From assembly GCF_022965805.1 (NCBI RefSeq), contig NC_133105.1:27007208-27071207 (forward strand): a stretch of DNA of 64,000 nucleotides, written 5' to 3'. Of this stretch, positions 1 through 12,279 are shown in pieces. The notes beneath the pieces are model-generated. The model was given only the letters and a program-made list of their open reading frames with translations. It did no database searches and was not told where the DNA came from. Numbering within the stretch: position 1 is the stretch's first letter; the number at the start of each line of letters is the position of its first letter. Origin of the DNA: Primulina eburnea. Its lineage: Eukaryota > Streptophyta > Magnoliopsida > Lamiales > Gesneriaceae. A program made the translations under genes and the position numbers.

Positions 1-2502
1 TGTGAGATCAAGTGAGATACTTACATATGAGCCTCACTCAAGCATTAGCTTTTTATTTTTAAGTACATAGTGGCCTCCACTCTTATAGACTTCAATCTTT
101 AGAAGTTGGTATTAGTAGTTTATATGTAATAGACAATTATTTAGTTTTTATTTTCTCTCTTTTGATTAATTGTGTAATTTTTTATGTTCTACCTAATTCA
201 TTTTTAGATTTTTTTTTTGAATTTTTATAATCATGATCAGAAATGTTGCACACATACAATATAAACTTAATATATTTTAAAATGTTAATATTGAAGTGTT
301 GAATAAACGTATTAAATCATTATTTAAGAAATTTTAGAAAAACAATATACATCATAATTCAGATTTAAAGATTAACATATAAATAAATAATTGCGATGAA
401 TATCTTATGAAATAAATGATGTTAGTCTAAAAAGATTAAATATGATTATTGTAAATGAATTTTTCTTAATTAATTATAAAATTTTCAGCACATGCGCTGA
501 ATTAATTAGAATATTTTCAATATAGTATTTAGATAAATGTTTTTCCATATGAGTTAGTGATCGAGTCCTCATGAACATTTAAAAAAAATGTGTCTTCAGT
601 TATAGTGACGGTGTCTTAAAATATTAAATGAAACAAATTATAAAGATAAAAAATCAATTAGGAAATTAAAGAATATGTGGTTACTCGATTAGTTTAATTG
701 ACACGTTCTTTAGTTTGCTCATTTAATAGATGTTAGATCCACAATCACTGAGTTTGACAAGAATTCTTGTATAATAAAATACAATTATAAATAATTACTT
801 GATCGTATATGTAATGAAATTTTGTATATTTCATATATGTTCGATTTATTTCATTTATAAGTTTGAAATTTTATATATTATGATATAAGATTTGTTATGC
901 ATCTTAACATCGATAAATTCACAAAAAATTATATATTATTTCTGATACCATATAATTTTGGTTTCGCCCCAGACTTTTGTGTATTCGTTTGTTTGAATTT
1001 ATTGTTCCTCATTTTACCAAGACACATACATGAAAGTGAATATTAATTTAAAGAGATGATAATATTTATATATTGTAAGAAACAAATTTACCCCTCACGA
1101 TACTGATAAAATGAACTTAAAAATAATATGTGACAAAAATATTGTCAGGAATCCAAAAATACAACTCAAATGTCAACTTTGACACTCAATTTTGAGTGAC
1201 TACCAAAATGTCTCAACAACCCACAATTTTTGGACAACACAGTAACATCACAATTTTAAAATCAAAATGATATTTTCCATTTTATATCAATAATTCATGA
1301 TTCAAAATCGATAATATTAGATATATAGATATTTAATATAAACTCGTGCGAGCTCATTTAGGCTCACCTTTAAATGAGTCGAAAAAATTTCAACACAACT
1401 CACTTAAACTTTTTGGCGGTGCAGGCCAAACCGACAGACCCAACCCAAATCGACGGTTCAAATCACAGCGATCTTTTACCGTGTTTTATTCAAATAATTT
1501 ATAAATATAAACCGCAAAAAAATTATGGTTGAAAAAAATTTAATTTAAACACATAAATTATAAAAAATCGTCACAAGTAAATAGATTAAATTTAAAAATA
1601 TTTTTGTAAAAAAATTATATCACAATAAAATTTTTGACCATATTTTATTAAAATATTTTTTAATATAAACCTTTGCAAAAAATAATTTTTAAAACGCATA
1701 AGTTTTAGTCTACGTCACAAACGATAATGAGTTATTTCTAAACTTTAATTAATTTAATTTACATAATGAAAATATAATGAAAAGATATCATTGGATAAAA
1801 ATAACATATTATAATGTGTGTAGACATAAAAAATTAAATATTAATAATCACACATATTTAAAATATGAATAAGGAGGAAAAAAAAGACATTCAATTAATA
1901 AGGAGACAAGTGGGAATGCACATTGTAAAACAAGTAATTAATAAGGAGAGGAAAAAAAAGACAAATTTAAATAAGAAATTAATGTAACACAAGTAATTAA
2001 TAAGGGAGTAAATGGGAAATTCACATATAAAGTCACATATTTATATATATAATAGATAATAGATAATAGATATATGTTATTTAGGTTTAGGGTTAGAGAT
2101 AAACTTTCAATTTTTCTTTTTTTTTAAAAAAAAAAAACCCAAGCCTCCAAAGCATAGGAGTTTTCAAAAATACCTAGGTTCTATCCTCTCATATTTTTCG
2201 GCCACCTCAAATTAATTGAGGTTCGAGCCGTCAAATTATTTGTTGATATCAACTTTAAAAACTTCTTCTAAATTTTCTAGTGCAATTTAGAAGAGGAACA
2301 ATCGATCCAGACATGGACTTGATAGAAAGATTGAAGAAAGGAGATTTTCAAGGACGTTTGTAGGGAAATACAACAAGAGTTATATCTGCTAATACTAGAA
2401 TAGTTGGTGCCAAGTAATTTATTCATTAAAAGTATATTTACAAACATCCTATGAACTGCGTTTTCGACACGAAAAAACTGATTACACAACACCATCTTGA
2501 AT
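1..2502. other. AT-rich intergenic DNA, no gene recognised
   Basis: Very AT-rich sequence with many A/T runs. Short open frames are present but none has a recognisable domain or coding texture. A short TAGATAA-type simple repeat lies at about 2043-2076. I see no RNA gene or clear transposon end here. Confidence 0.6.
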
Positions 2503-3037
2503 TCATATAAGAGGGAACAAATTTTCTTGGGTAGGTATGTTTCAAATTACGTTTGATACACTATATACCTATAGTGCCATGCCTAAACCATTACAAATGA
2601 ATCGGATCCATGATTTAAGCATCGCGAAACCAAATGTTTTCCAGTAAAATTTCCATCTTGAATTCGTACATATCTTGCTTTATAGTTATATGCAGGGTGT
2701 TGCCAACCGTGGATGTTCAATCCTTGTGGGGCGTGACACTGAGAAGAATGGCAAAGGTACTAAAAGACAACCCTACATTTATCTCTGCGAAAAATATAGA
2801 ATTCATTTAGGGACAAAGTTAGGCCTAAGCTTTTTTCGGGGAAATGGCAACATCTGCCAGTCCTAAGGTTTAGAAAAATATAAACTGATGTTAACTATAA
2901 TTTTCTAATAGGTTATTTGGAAGATAGGCGCCCAGCTTCTAACATGGATCCATACACTGTGACTGCACTGCTTTGCCGAAACTACAATCTTGTGGGAGCC
3001 AACACTTGAAGCTGGAAAGCTCTCATTGAAAGTCTAA
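2503..3037 (+). pseudogene. GLN2-like: Glutamine synthetase C-terminal remnant (chloroplast GS2 type), broken
   Basis: Glutamine synthetase makes glutamine from glutamate and ammonia; the plastid isoform GS2 works in photorespiratory nitrogen recycling. Three exon pieces are visible. A short piece ends at 2530 with residues KFSW and a GTAGGT donor. A second, 2696-2756, reads GVANRGCSILVGRDTEKNGK. A third, 2912-3037, reads [20 protein letters not shown] and ends near KLSLKV plus stop. GVANRG, VGRDTEK and [12 protein letters not shown] are glutamine synthetase C-terminal signatures. Introns 2531-2695 and 2757-2911 are retained with GT..AG borders and matching phase, so this is not a retrocopy. 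An extra T near 2971 shifts the frame, a few codons before the end (around LEAE-ALAAQ) are missing, and upstream exons are absent. Identification is from remembered family sequence. Confidence 0.85.
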
Positions 3038-3983
3038 GCCATCGGATATTCAAGTAAAATGTCATGGAGTTAAACGGGGTTTATGGGCTCAAAGTGCAAA
3101 ATTGTGTTCCGCTGTGGACTGATCCCTTGTGTAATATTTGTAAATAGGGGATTAAAATGAGGGTCATGCTAATGTGTGAAAAGTTCCTTCGACTTGTATT
3201 GTTGGGATTGGTTGACAGGAATATATCGTGATCTTAGCTGTTTGGCAGCACTTCATTCTTATTCGGTTACATGATCAATTGAGTATAAGAAACATCACCT
3301 TCAATGTTTTGCAGCCTTCCCTGCTAATCGCAATGTTACAGCAAGCGAGTTAAATTGGCGCCTCATGAAGCTTAATCTAATTACGTAAGCACCCGCACCC
3401 TTAAGGTTAGAATGAAACAGACACCCTGCCAGGAAGGTGGTTAATCCTACATTTAGGTTTATTGTAACTCCACTAACGACAATTTGAGGGAGTGTAGTGA
3501 TTATTCGAGCATTGACAAGTGCTTATGTTATGTAACACCACACTAAGATTGCTTTATGTAATTTACCCTCAAAAATACTTGGGAAAGGTCGAAAAAGGTG
3601 AAAGAAAACAGTGGTAACAAAAATACTGTAAGATGGGATGCAAAAAAAAAAAATTGGAGTATATACAGATTATTGCAACGTGTTGAAACATGTTTCTTGC
3701 CTTTGCATCCAAAAACAGAAAGAAAACAGGACGTTGAGGTTGACACGGTACATTCTGTAGTCATAATATATTCAAGATTGATGATATATGAGAGAAATCA
3801 AGCCCGTTGATTTGTTTTTAAAGAAGAAGAGAAAAAAAGTTACAATCAGTGATGTCACATGGTGTCATGGCTGAAACTGTGCAAAAGAAGAACAGAATGG
3901 TAGAGTTTAACTGCATTTAAAGATCAGATGAATATTTTCTTAGAATGGCAAAATATCACTCTAAGCTGCTTTTGAGATATTTG
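3038..3983. other. Spacer with possible 3' UTRs of the GS remnant and the FRS gene
   Basis: The first few hundred bases may be the ancestral GS2 3' UTR. The last part, next to 3984, should hold the 3' UTR of the minus-strand FRS gene. Open frames at 3543-3810 overlap on both strands and show no domain, so I do not call them genes. Confidence 0.45.
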
Positions 3984-6278
3984 CTAGTTCTGCCAACGGA
4001 AATTCCTTCTACCCTCCTGCATGATCTCAAAAGCAAGTTTGAATCTTTCTATAGATGCAACTCCAGCTTCGATATAATTCCGCGCCTCTTCTCTTAAACT
4101 CCACAGCATCAACGGTTTAAAATCTTGCAGACAACCTCCTGAATCAGCATCTCTTGGTATACCATATTTTGCATTTTTACTCCATCGATGCAAGATATAG
4201 CGAGATGGAAGCTCCTTTATATTCATTATTTGGAACACCTTCAGAGCATGCCTACAGAGAATGCCTTCAAATTCAAACATTCTACAGCTACAACTGATGT
4301 TCAGATTTGATGAATTAAAGGCAATGGTGTTCCTCTCATCACCATTTCCACACTTTTGCACGAGATATCTATTAATGGCTCCTTCAACATTTATCTTTAT
4401 TCCAACATAACTGTAGCATTCCAGAAGCTCCTTCAGAAAAACTTTGAACATAGTGACTGTGTAAAGACTTCTACATTGTTCTTCTATTGGGTCTTTTGTG
4501 TGCAAAACTGCTTGCAAATTATGTGAGTTGAAATCTTCCTTTCTTTCCTCTTCACGACGATTTTCCAGAGCTTTCTCATACCTTACAACGAATTCATTCG
4601 GAGGTGTTTCTGCAGTCAAAAGTGTACCGAAATACGGCTTTAGGCTTCCATCCACTGGGATTCCAGCAAAGAATGTTCCCTTTATGTACAAGGGAGCCCA
4701 ACTTTTCCGCATTCCGTACATCTCTTTAAGCCATGCATTCTCTCTCAGATTATATTTATTCATAATCATGTTCCAAGCAGAATCAAATTCACTGGCTGTC
4801 TGACTTTGGAAAATGCAAGTTTCATATTCATATTTGAACTCAGTATTCATGGAGAGTAATGCACCCAAATTCTCCTGCTCTTTAGCGAGAATTTGCCAGG
4901 CAGAAAATCGATGATGTGTCCCAGGAAAAACTTGTGCAATTGCATGTTGAATGTTTGTGTCCTGATCGGCTATTATAGACACAGGGCGGCGTCCCAACAT
5001 TGCTTTAAGCCAAGCCTTAAAGATCCAAGTAAAAGACTCCTCGGATTCATCGGCAATTAAAGCACAACCAAGAAGAACGGGTTGGCGATGATGGTTGACA
5101 CCAACAAATGAAGCAAATGGAACCAAATAATTACTTCTCCTATATATTGTATCAAATACAATTGCATCACCAAATTGAGCACACGAAAACCTAGATCGGG
5201 CATCCACCCAGAAAATATTCATACCTTTGCCATCACGGATTTCCACAGAGTAAAAGAACCCAGTATCTTCAGATTGCCGAGATTGAAAGTATTCAAGAAG
5301 CATATTATACCAATCACATCCAATTTTGCTTTCATGAACTCGTTTGACAAGGCTAAGGCCCCCATTTGTTTCAACCAAATCCAAGTTTTCCAAAACGCTG
5401 CTTCCTTCCTCTCTATATCCCTTAGATGCCACAGTCACTGGTCCACTAGGAGCTGTCAGACTACCAAATTCATGATTGTGTTCTTTCTGAAGACGATCGA
5501 CCACCCACCTTCCCGATTCTTGTCTTTGAATTCTCATGTATGCTCCACAGCCAACCCTTGAAGGATGCTGACGCCCTTCCTTTGAGCACACAAATCTTCG
5601 AGAAGTAATTGTTCCATCAAGTTTAGAGCGGAATAATTGTCCGATCCTTACTTTGAACCCAGTATTAGCAGCAAAAGTTTTGTAGAATTTGTACGCTTCA
5701 TTGGCAGAATTGTATTCAAGACCTTTGTAAGGTTCACAAGAGGACCCTGCATATTCATCAATGTCTTCATTTTTTTGCCTTTTTACATCAACGTCAGATA
5801 GTTCATCATTCTCATATGATCTGATTCCTGTCCTACTAGCTCCACCTGCTGATGATCGTGGAGTTGGAAAACTCTTCCTCTGTACCTGTGAAGGACAAAA
5901 CTCTCCAGAGACTTCTAATTCATGATTGTGTTCCTTCTTTATATTAGCTAACACCCATTTCCCAGAATCTACCTTCTGCACTCTTATGAAAGCAGGACAA
6001 CCAGTTCTTGAGTTCGTCTGAAATCCCTCCTTCGAACACACAAACCTCCGGGATATAATAGCACCATCAACTCTGGATCTATAAAGCTGCCCTGTCCTGA
6101 TTTTGAACCCCACTTGACTAGCATAGGTATTGTAAAATTCTTGTGCCTCTTCGGCCGAATCAAACTCTAATCCCACATAAGGTTCCATCTTAGATTCTCC
6201 ATCATTCTGATGCCTATTAACTAGAGGTGGTGGCTTTGTCTTGACAGTCACAATATTTCCCAGCAACTCCAAATTCAT
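3984..6278 (-). CDS. FAR1-RELATED SEQUENCE transcription factor, FRS7/FRS12 type
   Basis: Nuclear DNA-binding regulator derived from a Mutator-like transposase. Known Arabidopsis relatives act in light signalling and flowering; FRS7 and FRS12 are described as repressors. Numbered from the Met at 6278, the protein has 764 residues. FAR1 zinc-binding domain 1 is at about 31-121 (CSKEGFQTNSRTGC, then HNH). A second FAR1 domain is at about 181-271 (CSKEGRQHPSRVGC, then HNH). A basic VDVKRQK stretch lies between them. The MULE transposase-like core is at about 361-455 (FDTIY, IIADQD) and a SWIM finger at about 661-676 (CSC...CRH). Two FAR1 domains and this length fit FRS7/FRS12. I start at 6278, not 6302, because TTTTGCAG ending at 6287 is a strong splice acceptor that removes the first eight codons. 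No frameshift or stop is seen. This is the one apparently intact host gene in the window. Confidence 0.92.
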   Translation of the reverse strand: MNLELLGNIVTVKTKPPPLVNRHQNDGESKMEPYVGLEFDSAEEAQEFYNTYASQVGFKIRTGQLYRSRVDGAIISRRFVCSKEGFQTNSRTGCPAFIRVQKVDSGKWVLANIKKEHNHELEVSGEFCPSQVQRKSFPTPRSSAGGASRTGIRSYENDELSDVDVKRQKNEDIDEYAGSSCEPYKGLEYNSANEAYKFYKTFAANTGFKVRIGQLFRSKLDGTITSRRFVCSKEGRQHPSRVGCGAYMRIQRQESGRWVVDRLQKEHNHEFGSLTAPSGPVTVASKGYREEGSSVLENLDLVETNGGLSLVKRVHESKIGCDWYNMLLEYFQSRQSEDTGFFYSVEIRDGKGMNIFWVDARSRFSCAQFGDAIVFDTIYRRSNYLVPFASFVGVNHHRQPVLLGCALIADESEESFTWIFKAWLKAMLGRRPVSIIADQDTNIQHAIAQVFPGTHHRFSAWQILAKEQENLGALLSMNTEFKYEYETCIFQSQTASEFDSAWNMIMNKYNLRENAWLKEMYGMRKSWAPLYIKGTFFAGIPVDGSLKPYFGTLLTAETPPNEFVVRYEKALENRREEERKEDFNSHNLQAVLHTKDPIEEQCRSLYTVTMFKVFLKELLECYSYVGIKINVEGAINRYLVQKCGNGDERNTIAFNSSNLNISCSCRMFEFEGILCRHALKVFQIMNIKELPSRYILHRWSKNAKYGIPRDADSGGCLQDFKPLMLWSLREEARNYIEAGVASIERFKLAFEIMQEGRRNFRWQN

Positions 6279-6286
6279 ATCAATAT

Positions 6287-7629
6287 CTGCAAAAGTCAAC
6301 AAAATAATATATTATAAAAGCAAATTATGCTATGTGCATACATATTCATGCTTATCTCATACTAGACTGCTTTTGAAAAATGAGCGCAATCATGGAAGCA
6401 ACAGACAGAGATGAAAACATAAACATTGCCTCAAAAGGCCAAACAAATCTTAGCGAAGCACATAAATGCAGAAACAGTCAGAGTATAATAGTAAGGACTA
6501 AATAAATAAATCCTAAAGCAACTTAACCTTCGTAATTCAACATGATAATTTTGAACAGAATATTAGTCTATACACAACAGTTAACAAAATTATTAGATAC
6601 TGAAGCATTAAAAAAAAAGTAATTCCAGAGGTCATAGGTTTAGTGACACATACCAAATTACATCTGATTTGAAATCCTCGGAAACTGAAATTTGTTATAG
6701 AGAGTGCAAGATTGTATATCAGCAGAAACTGGCCATCGGGTTTTCTGGAGGAATACCAGCTCAGAATACAATATCATCAACTTACAAGTGTAACAGGGAA
6801 TAAACTGAAACCAACATCAAATATAGTTGGTAAAATAGAACTTTAGAAAGAAGGATTGCAGATTTGGGTACCAGGAGGTTAACTGAAATGTGCAAGTGCA
6901 ACGAACAAACTGAAATGACCATCAAATATAGTTGGTGAAATCGAACTTTAGTAATTAGGGTTCCTGATTTGGGTGCCAGGAGGTTAATTGAAATTGTGGA
7001 TGGAGTAAATTTGTCGAACACTATATGATGCTTTTCATTGTGATACAATTTAAACCTGGATTTCATGCCGAGTCACCCACCAATAAAATAAATTCCCATC
7101 AACCATCCATCTTGCAGACGTAACAATTATTATCAATCAAACAAATTAGGCCCACATACAAGATGGAAAAATCCCATAGATTCATAAACCCCGTCAATTA
7201 GATCCCATCACAGAATAAATTACACAATAAATTCATTCACTAAGTAGATTCCAAAGCTACCATTTGCATTTCTTCTCTCCTCCCAGTCAAACTCTATCAG
7301 GAAAATATCAACAATAACCTTTATAGCCATAGACTCGGCAATCGGCAGACCTAATGAACCGCATTCCTAAATATTAACCAACCACTTCAGCCCATACAAA
7401 ACGCTACGCAAATGCACAGACAACAGTAACGATCAAATGTTTGGAAATGAATGTGGAACACCAAGAAAAATGAAATAAACGATCAAAGTCCACAACTTAC
7501 GCACAAATAGTCGCGTACCTACCAGAAAGGAGTTCAAAATCCAAACTTTTCAGTTCCCAGATAAAAAAAAAAGATCAAGAAACTACACGAAGCAAAAAAG
7601 ATCAAAATTAAGAACCAATAGGGATTTAC
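6287..7629 (-). other. Probable 5'-leader intron of the FRS gene
   Basis: The acceptor CAG ends at 6287. A plausible donor reads TTTG/GTAAAT at 7629-7628; an alternative, GGTAG/GTACGC, lies near 7518. The interval has no convincing coding sequence, and a 94-codon open frame at 6782-7066 lies wholly inside it. A leader intron is common in plant FRS genes. The upstream exon and promoter would then lie at about 7630-7900 on the minus strand. RNA evidence is needed to choose the donor. Confidence 0.5.
6805..6996. repeat. Two-copy ~106-bp tandem duplication inside the FRS leader intron
   Basis: About 6805-6890 and 6911-6996 share CATCAAATATAGTTGGT, then AAAT.GAACTTTAG, then GATTTGGGT.CCAGGAGGTTAA in the same order and orientation, with scattered substitutions. 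Confidence 0.75.
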
Positions 7630-7977
7630 CAAACGCAAGCCAGTTAGCCACTCGCCCGCTTAGCAACTCCAAATTAAACAAATGCTAAAAGCGAAGATTT
7701 TTCGCTAAAAAAATGATTATAAGTAAAGGAAAAATATAAGCAAAATAATAAATAATTTAATTTGCAGGTTAATTTTGAAATGGGGAAAGATGTCGGGCTT
7801 CTGGAAGAGCTACGGTTTATCAATTTATTTTGGTACAATTGCGGCGAAAATGATAAAATATAATAACTAATTTTTGTTCTAACAGAAAACGTAACTTTTG
7901 AAACAAATTAGAATTCCCAACAGTCACATCTCAATTAATGAAAAAATATGTATTTTTCTCGTAATACATATGTCCAT
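7630..7977 (-). promoter_or_regulatory. Presumed first exon and promoter region of the FRS gene
   Basis: Lies directly upstream of the candidate donor of the FRS leader intron. I cannot place a TATA box or transcription start with confidence. The assignment rests only on position. Confidence 0.3.
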
Positions 7978-9950
7978 CTTTGATTTAAAATGCAGTACGT
8001 AGATGATTTTTTTACAAATCAATACCTTACAACACTACAAACTTAGTTTTAACTTCTTACAAAGATAAATTTACATTTTTTTCCCTTTTATTATTTAAAT
8101 AAAGATATAGTTCCTCACTCATCATGAAATAAGATTAAGTACTTATTTTGATATATAAAGTATCTATTTTGAAGTTCCAGATATTTGATTTGGCTCTTTA
8201 AATACTCCAAATGTGTAAGAAAATACCGGATCTTCGAACGATCGCTATAAATTCAGTCATTGTTTGTTTTTTTCCTGAAATGTGTATTTGGATGACTTAT
8301 TCATCTCATTTAATACTTTTTAAAAAAAAAAACAAATTCCAAACTAAGCATGTAAATTTTAAAGTACTTAGTTTTACTTGAGAAATACCTATTTTGAGTT
8401 TGCAATTACTTGATTTCGTAAATGAGATACTCACAATATGTAATAAAATACTGGATATTCAAATAGACAACGTAAATTCATCAAGTATTGGTATTTCAAT
8501 GGAAAATACATTTGGATGATATATTCATCTCATTTAATATTATTTGTAAAAAAAAAACAAATTCTCAAATAAGCATGAAAATTTTAAAATACTTAGTTTT
8601 ACTTGAGAAGTACCTAATTAGATTTGGCAAATACTTGATTTCGTAAGCGAGATACTCATAATATGTATTAAAATATTGAATATTCGAATAAGCAACCAGT
8701 ACAAGAATAAATGCTTATGGTGACATTCATAAATGTAATCATATTCAATATTTAGTGACATTTAAGTTTTTAGTGACACCTCCAACAAATGCCCTCAATT
8801 CCAATGTCGTCTTAAACTTCCTGACATTTTTTAACGTCATTATAAGATGTTAATAACAACTTCATATGTGTTACTAATTATTCATATAATTACAATTTTA
8901 AATGTCAGAAAAACTCATGTTTTAAAGGCATTTATACATGACTTGTTATTATAGTAATAATGACAAATTTATATGTCAGTTAAAATAATTTATAATAACA
9001 ACTAAAAGTGTCATGTATGTTATTTATTGTGACAATAAAAATTGTCACTAATGATAGGTTATAAGATTAATTTAAAATGTCTCATTATGTAATCTGTAAT
9101 GACACTTACAAATATCTTCTATACTAGTATATAAGGACATTGAAAATTGTCATTAATAGTTGTTCATAATGACTTTTTGAAATGTCTCCATATGAGTTTT
9201 ACAATGACATTTTTTATGTATATGATTTAATGATCTATTGTTGCAGTTCAAGCAGAAGGCTTCCTTTCTGATGGATTACAATATCATTTATTCTCCTACA
9301 ATAAATTAGAAACAAATCTTGACTTATAAAGGATCCGCATCATTTGTACATGCTATGCCATGATAGATGTACAAAGTACATGCAATGATCAGTATTATAT
9401 ATTCTCACAGCAGTAAGATAAAAGCAAGAAATCAGTGAGTTCACAAAATTTATAACATGCAGATGCAGGTCTGTCAAACAAGGAAAATAAATAAAAAAGA
9501 AAGATCAATTATTATACATATATATTAAAATGTTAATCAGTCATCACTACACTAGTGAAAAGCAGTGGAAATATGTAGACATGCTCCAGAGAATGCAACC
9601 TATCAAAGATTGCAACCAAGTAATGGTAACATACTTTGAACAAGAGGGAAATCGACTTGATAGCTTTAGCAAAGCGTTCAAACACATAGCCCGAGTCGTG
9701 AGATCTGCAGAATGACGATGAATTACAATTTCTCATATCTGCATATACCTCTGTTACCTGCTCTAGACAGCAAAAATATCAATGTTGTCCATGAAAATGA
9801 AGCTTTAAAGCACCATTCACAAGATTAAAGAATCAACGTGAATTAAAGAAAGATGGTGATAGAACATTTCAAAACTATCCATTCCCAAGCATTTAACCAT
9901 GGATACATGATAACATAGCAAGCAGACAAAAATTATGCATTAAAACTTAC

Positions 9951-9994
9951 CAAACTATCCCATAAGCGCCACAACCAATGGGCATAATGGGAGG
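9951..9994 (-). pseudogene. MAP kinase exon-1 end captured in the CACTA-like element
   Basis: Reads PPIMPIGCGAYGIV on the minus strand, directly followed by a GT donor (GTAAG) at 9950. This is the glycine-rich ATP loop of plant MAP kinases of the MPK6/MPK3 type, where PIMPIG.GAYGIVC ends exon 1. The Cys after the first Gly replaces the usual Lys/Arg, consistent with a decayed codon. Neighbouring sequence at 9995-10290 (-) may be the matching leader. No following kinase exon is recognised at 9590-9720. Confidence 0.6.
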
Positions 9995-10294
9995 CTAGAA
10001 CACAAACTAAGCGGGAACAGAAATTGATCTAGAGCTCAAATACCAGCAACACACATCTTCGTTCGCAACTGAAATAGATCGCACAAATTTCTCGAGTTCA
10101 AGCTTCGGATTGAAAGTGAAGCTCAAATCTTATTATTAATGGTTCGATTGAAGCTACAAGACAAAAGCTACAACCCACGGTGGACTCCGGTCATTACGGC
10201 AGAAAATATCGAAGGATACGATTTTGAGGCTTAGGGTTGACGATGGTGAAGGTTTGGGGATGATCTTCTATTTCGTTTGATAAAATTTTTAAGT

Positions 10295-10668
10295 GTCGTG
10301 ACCTACAATATTAGTAAAAAAGATATTTAAAAGAAAAATATTTATAGACAATAGTTTCCTAAAAATAAATTTTTTAAAAAATATTTATAGACAATAGTTT
10401 CCTAAAAAGCTGTTGTCTTTGTTAAATAAAATGTTAATAGACAACCATTTCCAAAAACCGTTGTCTTTGATTTTAAGAAAGATGTTAATAGACAACAATT
10501 TTAAGAAAACCGATGTTTTTGACCACAAAAATAAGCTAAAAGACAACGGTTTTCCAAAAACCGTGACAACGGTTTTCCAAAAATTGTTGTCTTTGCTAAA
10601 AAGAAAACTCTCATGGTAAATTTATTGTCTTTCAAGTATTGTCTATTTGAAAATTTCTTGTAGTGATG
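10295..10668. repeat. Palindromic subterminal repeats with a second CACTA-type end
   Basis: AGACAACGGTTTTCCAAAAA and its inverse CCGTTGTCTTT recur about eight times. The block ends with TTTCTTGTAGTG at about 10657-10668, the inverse of the classic CACTACAAGAAA terminus. It looks like the right end of another small CACTA-type element nested in, or adjoining, the larger one. I did not find its left end. Confidence 0.55.
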
Positions 10669-11482
10669 GGTTTTTCTGCTTTCCTTTTTTTTTTTCCTTT
10701 TAAATAATTTTTTTTAGTTTTTTAATTATTTTTTAACATGTGGGAAAAATAGATAAAATAATTGTGGGAATATTTGGGTTGGATAAGGAGGAAAAATAAT
10801 TGTTCTCTCCTTATAAAAAATGATATCAATTAAAAATGTCAGGATAACTAATCTAATATGTTTTTTTATTTTACACATTATTAAATTTTTACAAGTGTCA
10901 TTATTAAGTATTTGTAACAACATTTAATTAAAAATATCTACAAAAAATTGTCACAATAGCCATTTATTGTTGTAGTTAACGTAAGTTCTCCAAGAGTCCA
11001 AGTGTTAATATTTCCATGAAATATGCATTTGGATGAGAAGTACCTAATTTGAGTTTGTAAATACTTGATTTGATATAGGAGATACTCATAATATGTAATA
11101 GAATACTGGATATTCAAATATGCAACCTAAGTTAACCAAGTGTTGGCTTTTCATGGAAGATGTATTTGGATGACATATTCATCTTATTTAATATATTTTT
11201 TGTAAAAACAAAAAAAAAAACAAATTCCCAAATAAGCATGAAAATTTTAAAGTACTTAGTTTTACTTGAGAAGTACCTAATTAGATTTGGAAAATACTTG
11301 ATTTTGTGAATGAGATACTCATGATATGTATTAAATATTGGATATTTGAATAGACAACGTAAATTCTCCAAGTGTTATTGTTTTCATGGAATATGCATTT
11401 GGATGAGAAATACCTAATTTGAGTTTGCAAATACTCGATTTGGTACAGAAGATACTCATAATATGTAATAGAATACTGGATA

Positions 11483-12277
11483 TGATGTGAACGTGGCCGG
11501 GCATGGTGTTCAAATGATTGATAAGCAAGGGAGAAGGGCTCGTGATGCATGGGAGCACGTTGGAAAGCCGAAGGAACATTATTCAAGCATTATTTTGAAG
11601 AACCGAGGCTGCACGGACCCAAGCACGGACCCGTACACGGGGTCCGTGTCCATTACACTTGAGGAAGAGAAATCCCGAGCCTACACGGACCCGAGCACGG
11701 ACCTGTACACGGGGTCCGTGTCTACTACTTTCGAGCCATGAAAATTACAGTGCCTACACGGACCCCCTTCCGGACCTCTACACGGGGTCCGTGTCCTTTA
11801 CGAATGGGAGAGCAGATTTTTTTTCCTAATTTAGAGTTTTATTTATTTTGGCAAGTAGATTTGATATCTTTTGAGTTTGAGACAATATATACTCGAAAAT
11901 TTCATCATTGTAAACAACAATTGATTATTATTCATCTTTTATGATATTGAGAATTCTCTCAACACAAGCTTAAGTTTCGTTATAACTTTTGCGTTGTATC
12001 AAATCAAACTTATCAAAAGATTAATCTTTTGTGGCGTTTGTCGATCGATTTTCACGAGGGTTGCCAAGGGCGGGTTCTTTGGAGGTTCTCTTGAAACGCG
12101 ATTGTTTCTCTCGTGTTTATTTGTTGCTAAACTCTTGCTAGTTTAGAGGTGAATATCACACATATCCATTACTTGTTTCAAAGATCGGGAAAACACACGA
12201 GTCTTGTTATCGTAATTGAATAGAGGGTGCGATTGTTTAATCGTGTTTGCTATTTATTCGTATCGAGATTCACGTCA
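11483..12277 (+). repeat. 5' LTR of the RT-less Gypsy element
   Basis: Begins TGATGTGAACG and ends GATTCACGTCA. Three GC-rich hairpin-forming units built from CACGGACCC and its inverse GGGTCCGTG lie at about 11611-11796, spaced about 71 bp. The right LTR differs at the G in GTTGGAAAG, the first C of a CCCGTACA motif and the G in TCGTGTTTGC. Confidence 0.95.
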
Positions 12278-12279
12278 TT

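Larger units (their letters stand above)
8697..10977. mobile_element. CACTA-like non-autonomous DNA transposon carrying a gene fragment
   Basis: The left end CAGTACAAGAATAAATG..TATGGTGACA and the inverted right end AACTACAACAATAAATG..TATTGTGACA form imperfect terminal inverted repeats of about 29 bp, resembling CACTACAAGAA ends. A 3-bp AAC duplication (8694-8696 and 10978-10980) fits the CACTA class. Short inverted motifs around TGTCATT/AATGACA crowd 8730-9230. It interrupts the ~235-bp repeat, whose sequence resumes on both sides. No transposase is seen, so it would depend on a partner element. Confidence 0.7.

Noticed and set aside
6782..7066. 94-codon minus-strand frame with internal repeats
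   Set aside because: Lies inside the probable FRS leader intron and its repeats come from the DNA-level tandem duplication.
9530..9736. Overlapping 60-67 codon frames on both strands
   Set aside because: No recognisable domain. I tried to match the minus strand to MAP kinase exon 2 and could not.
11132..11586. Several minus-strand frames upstream of the Gypsy element
   Set aside because: They translate the 235-bp repeat and cross the LTR boundary.
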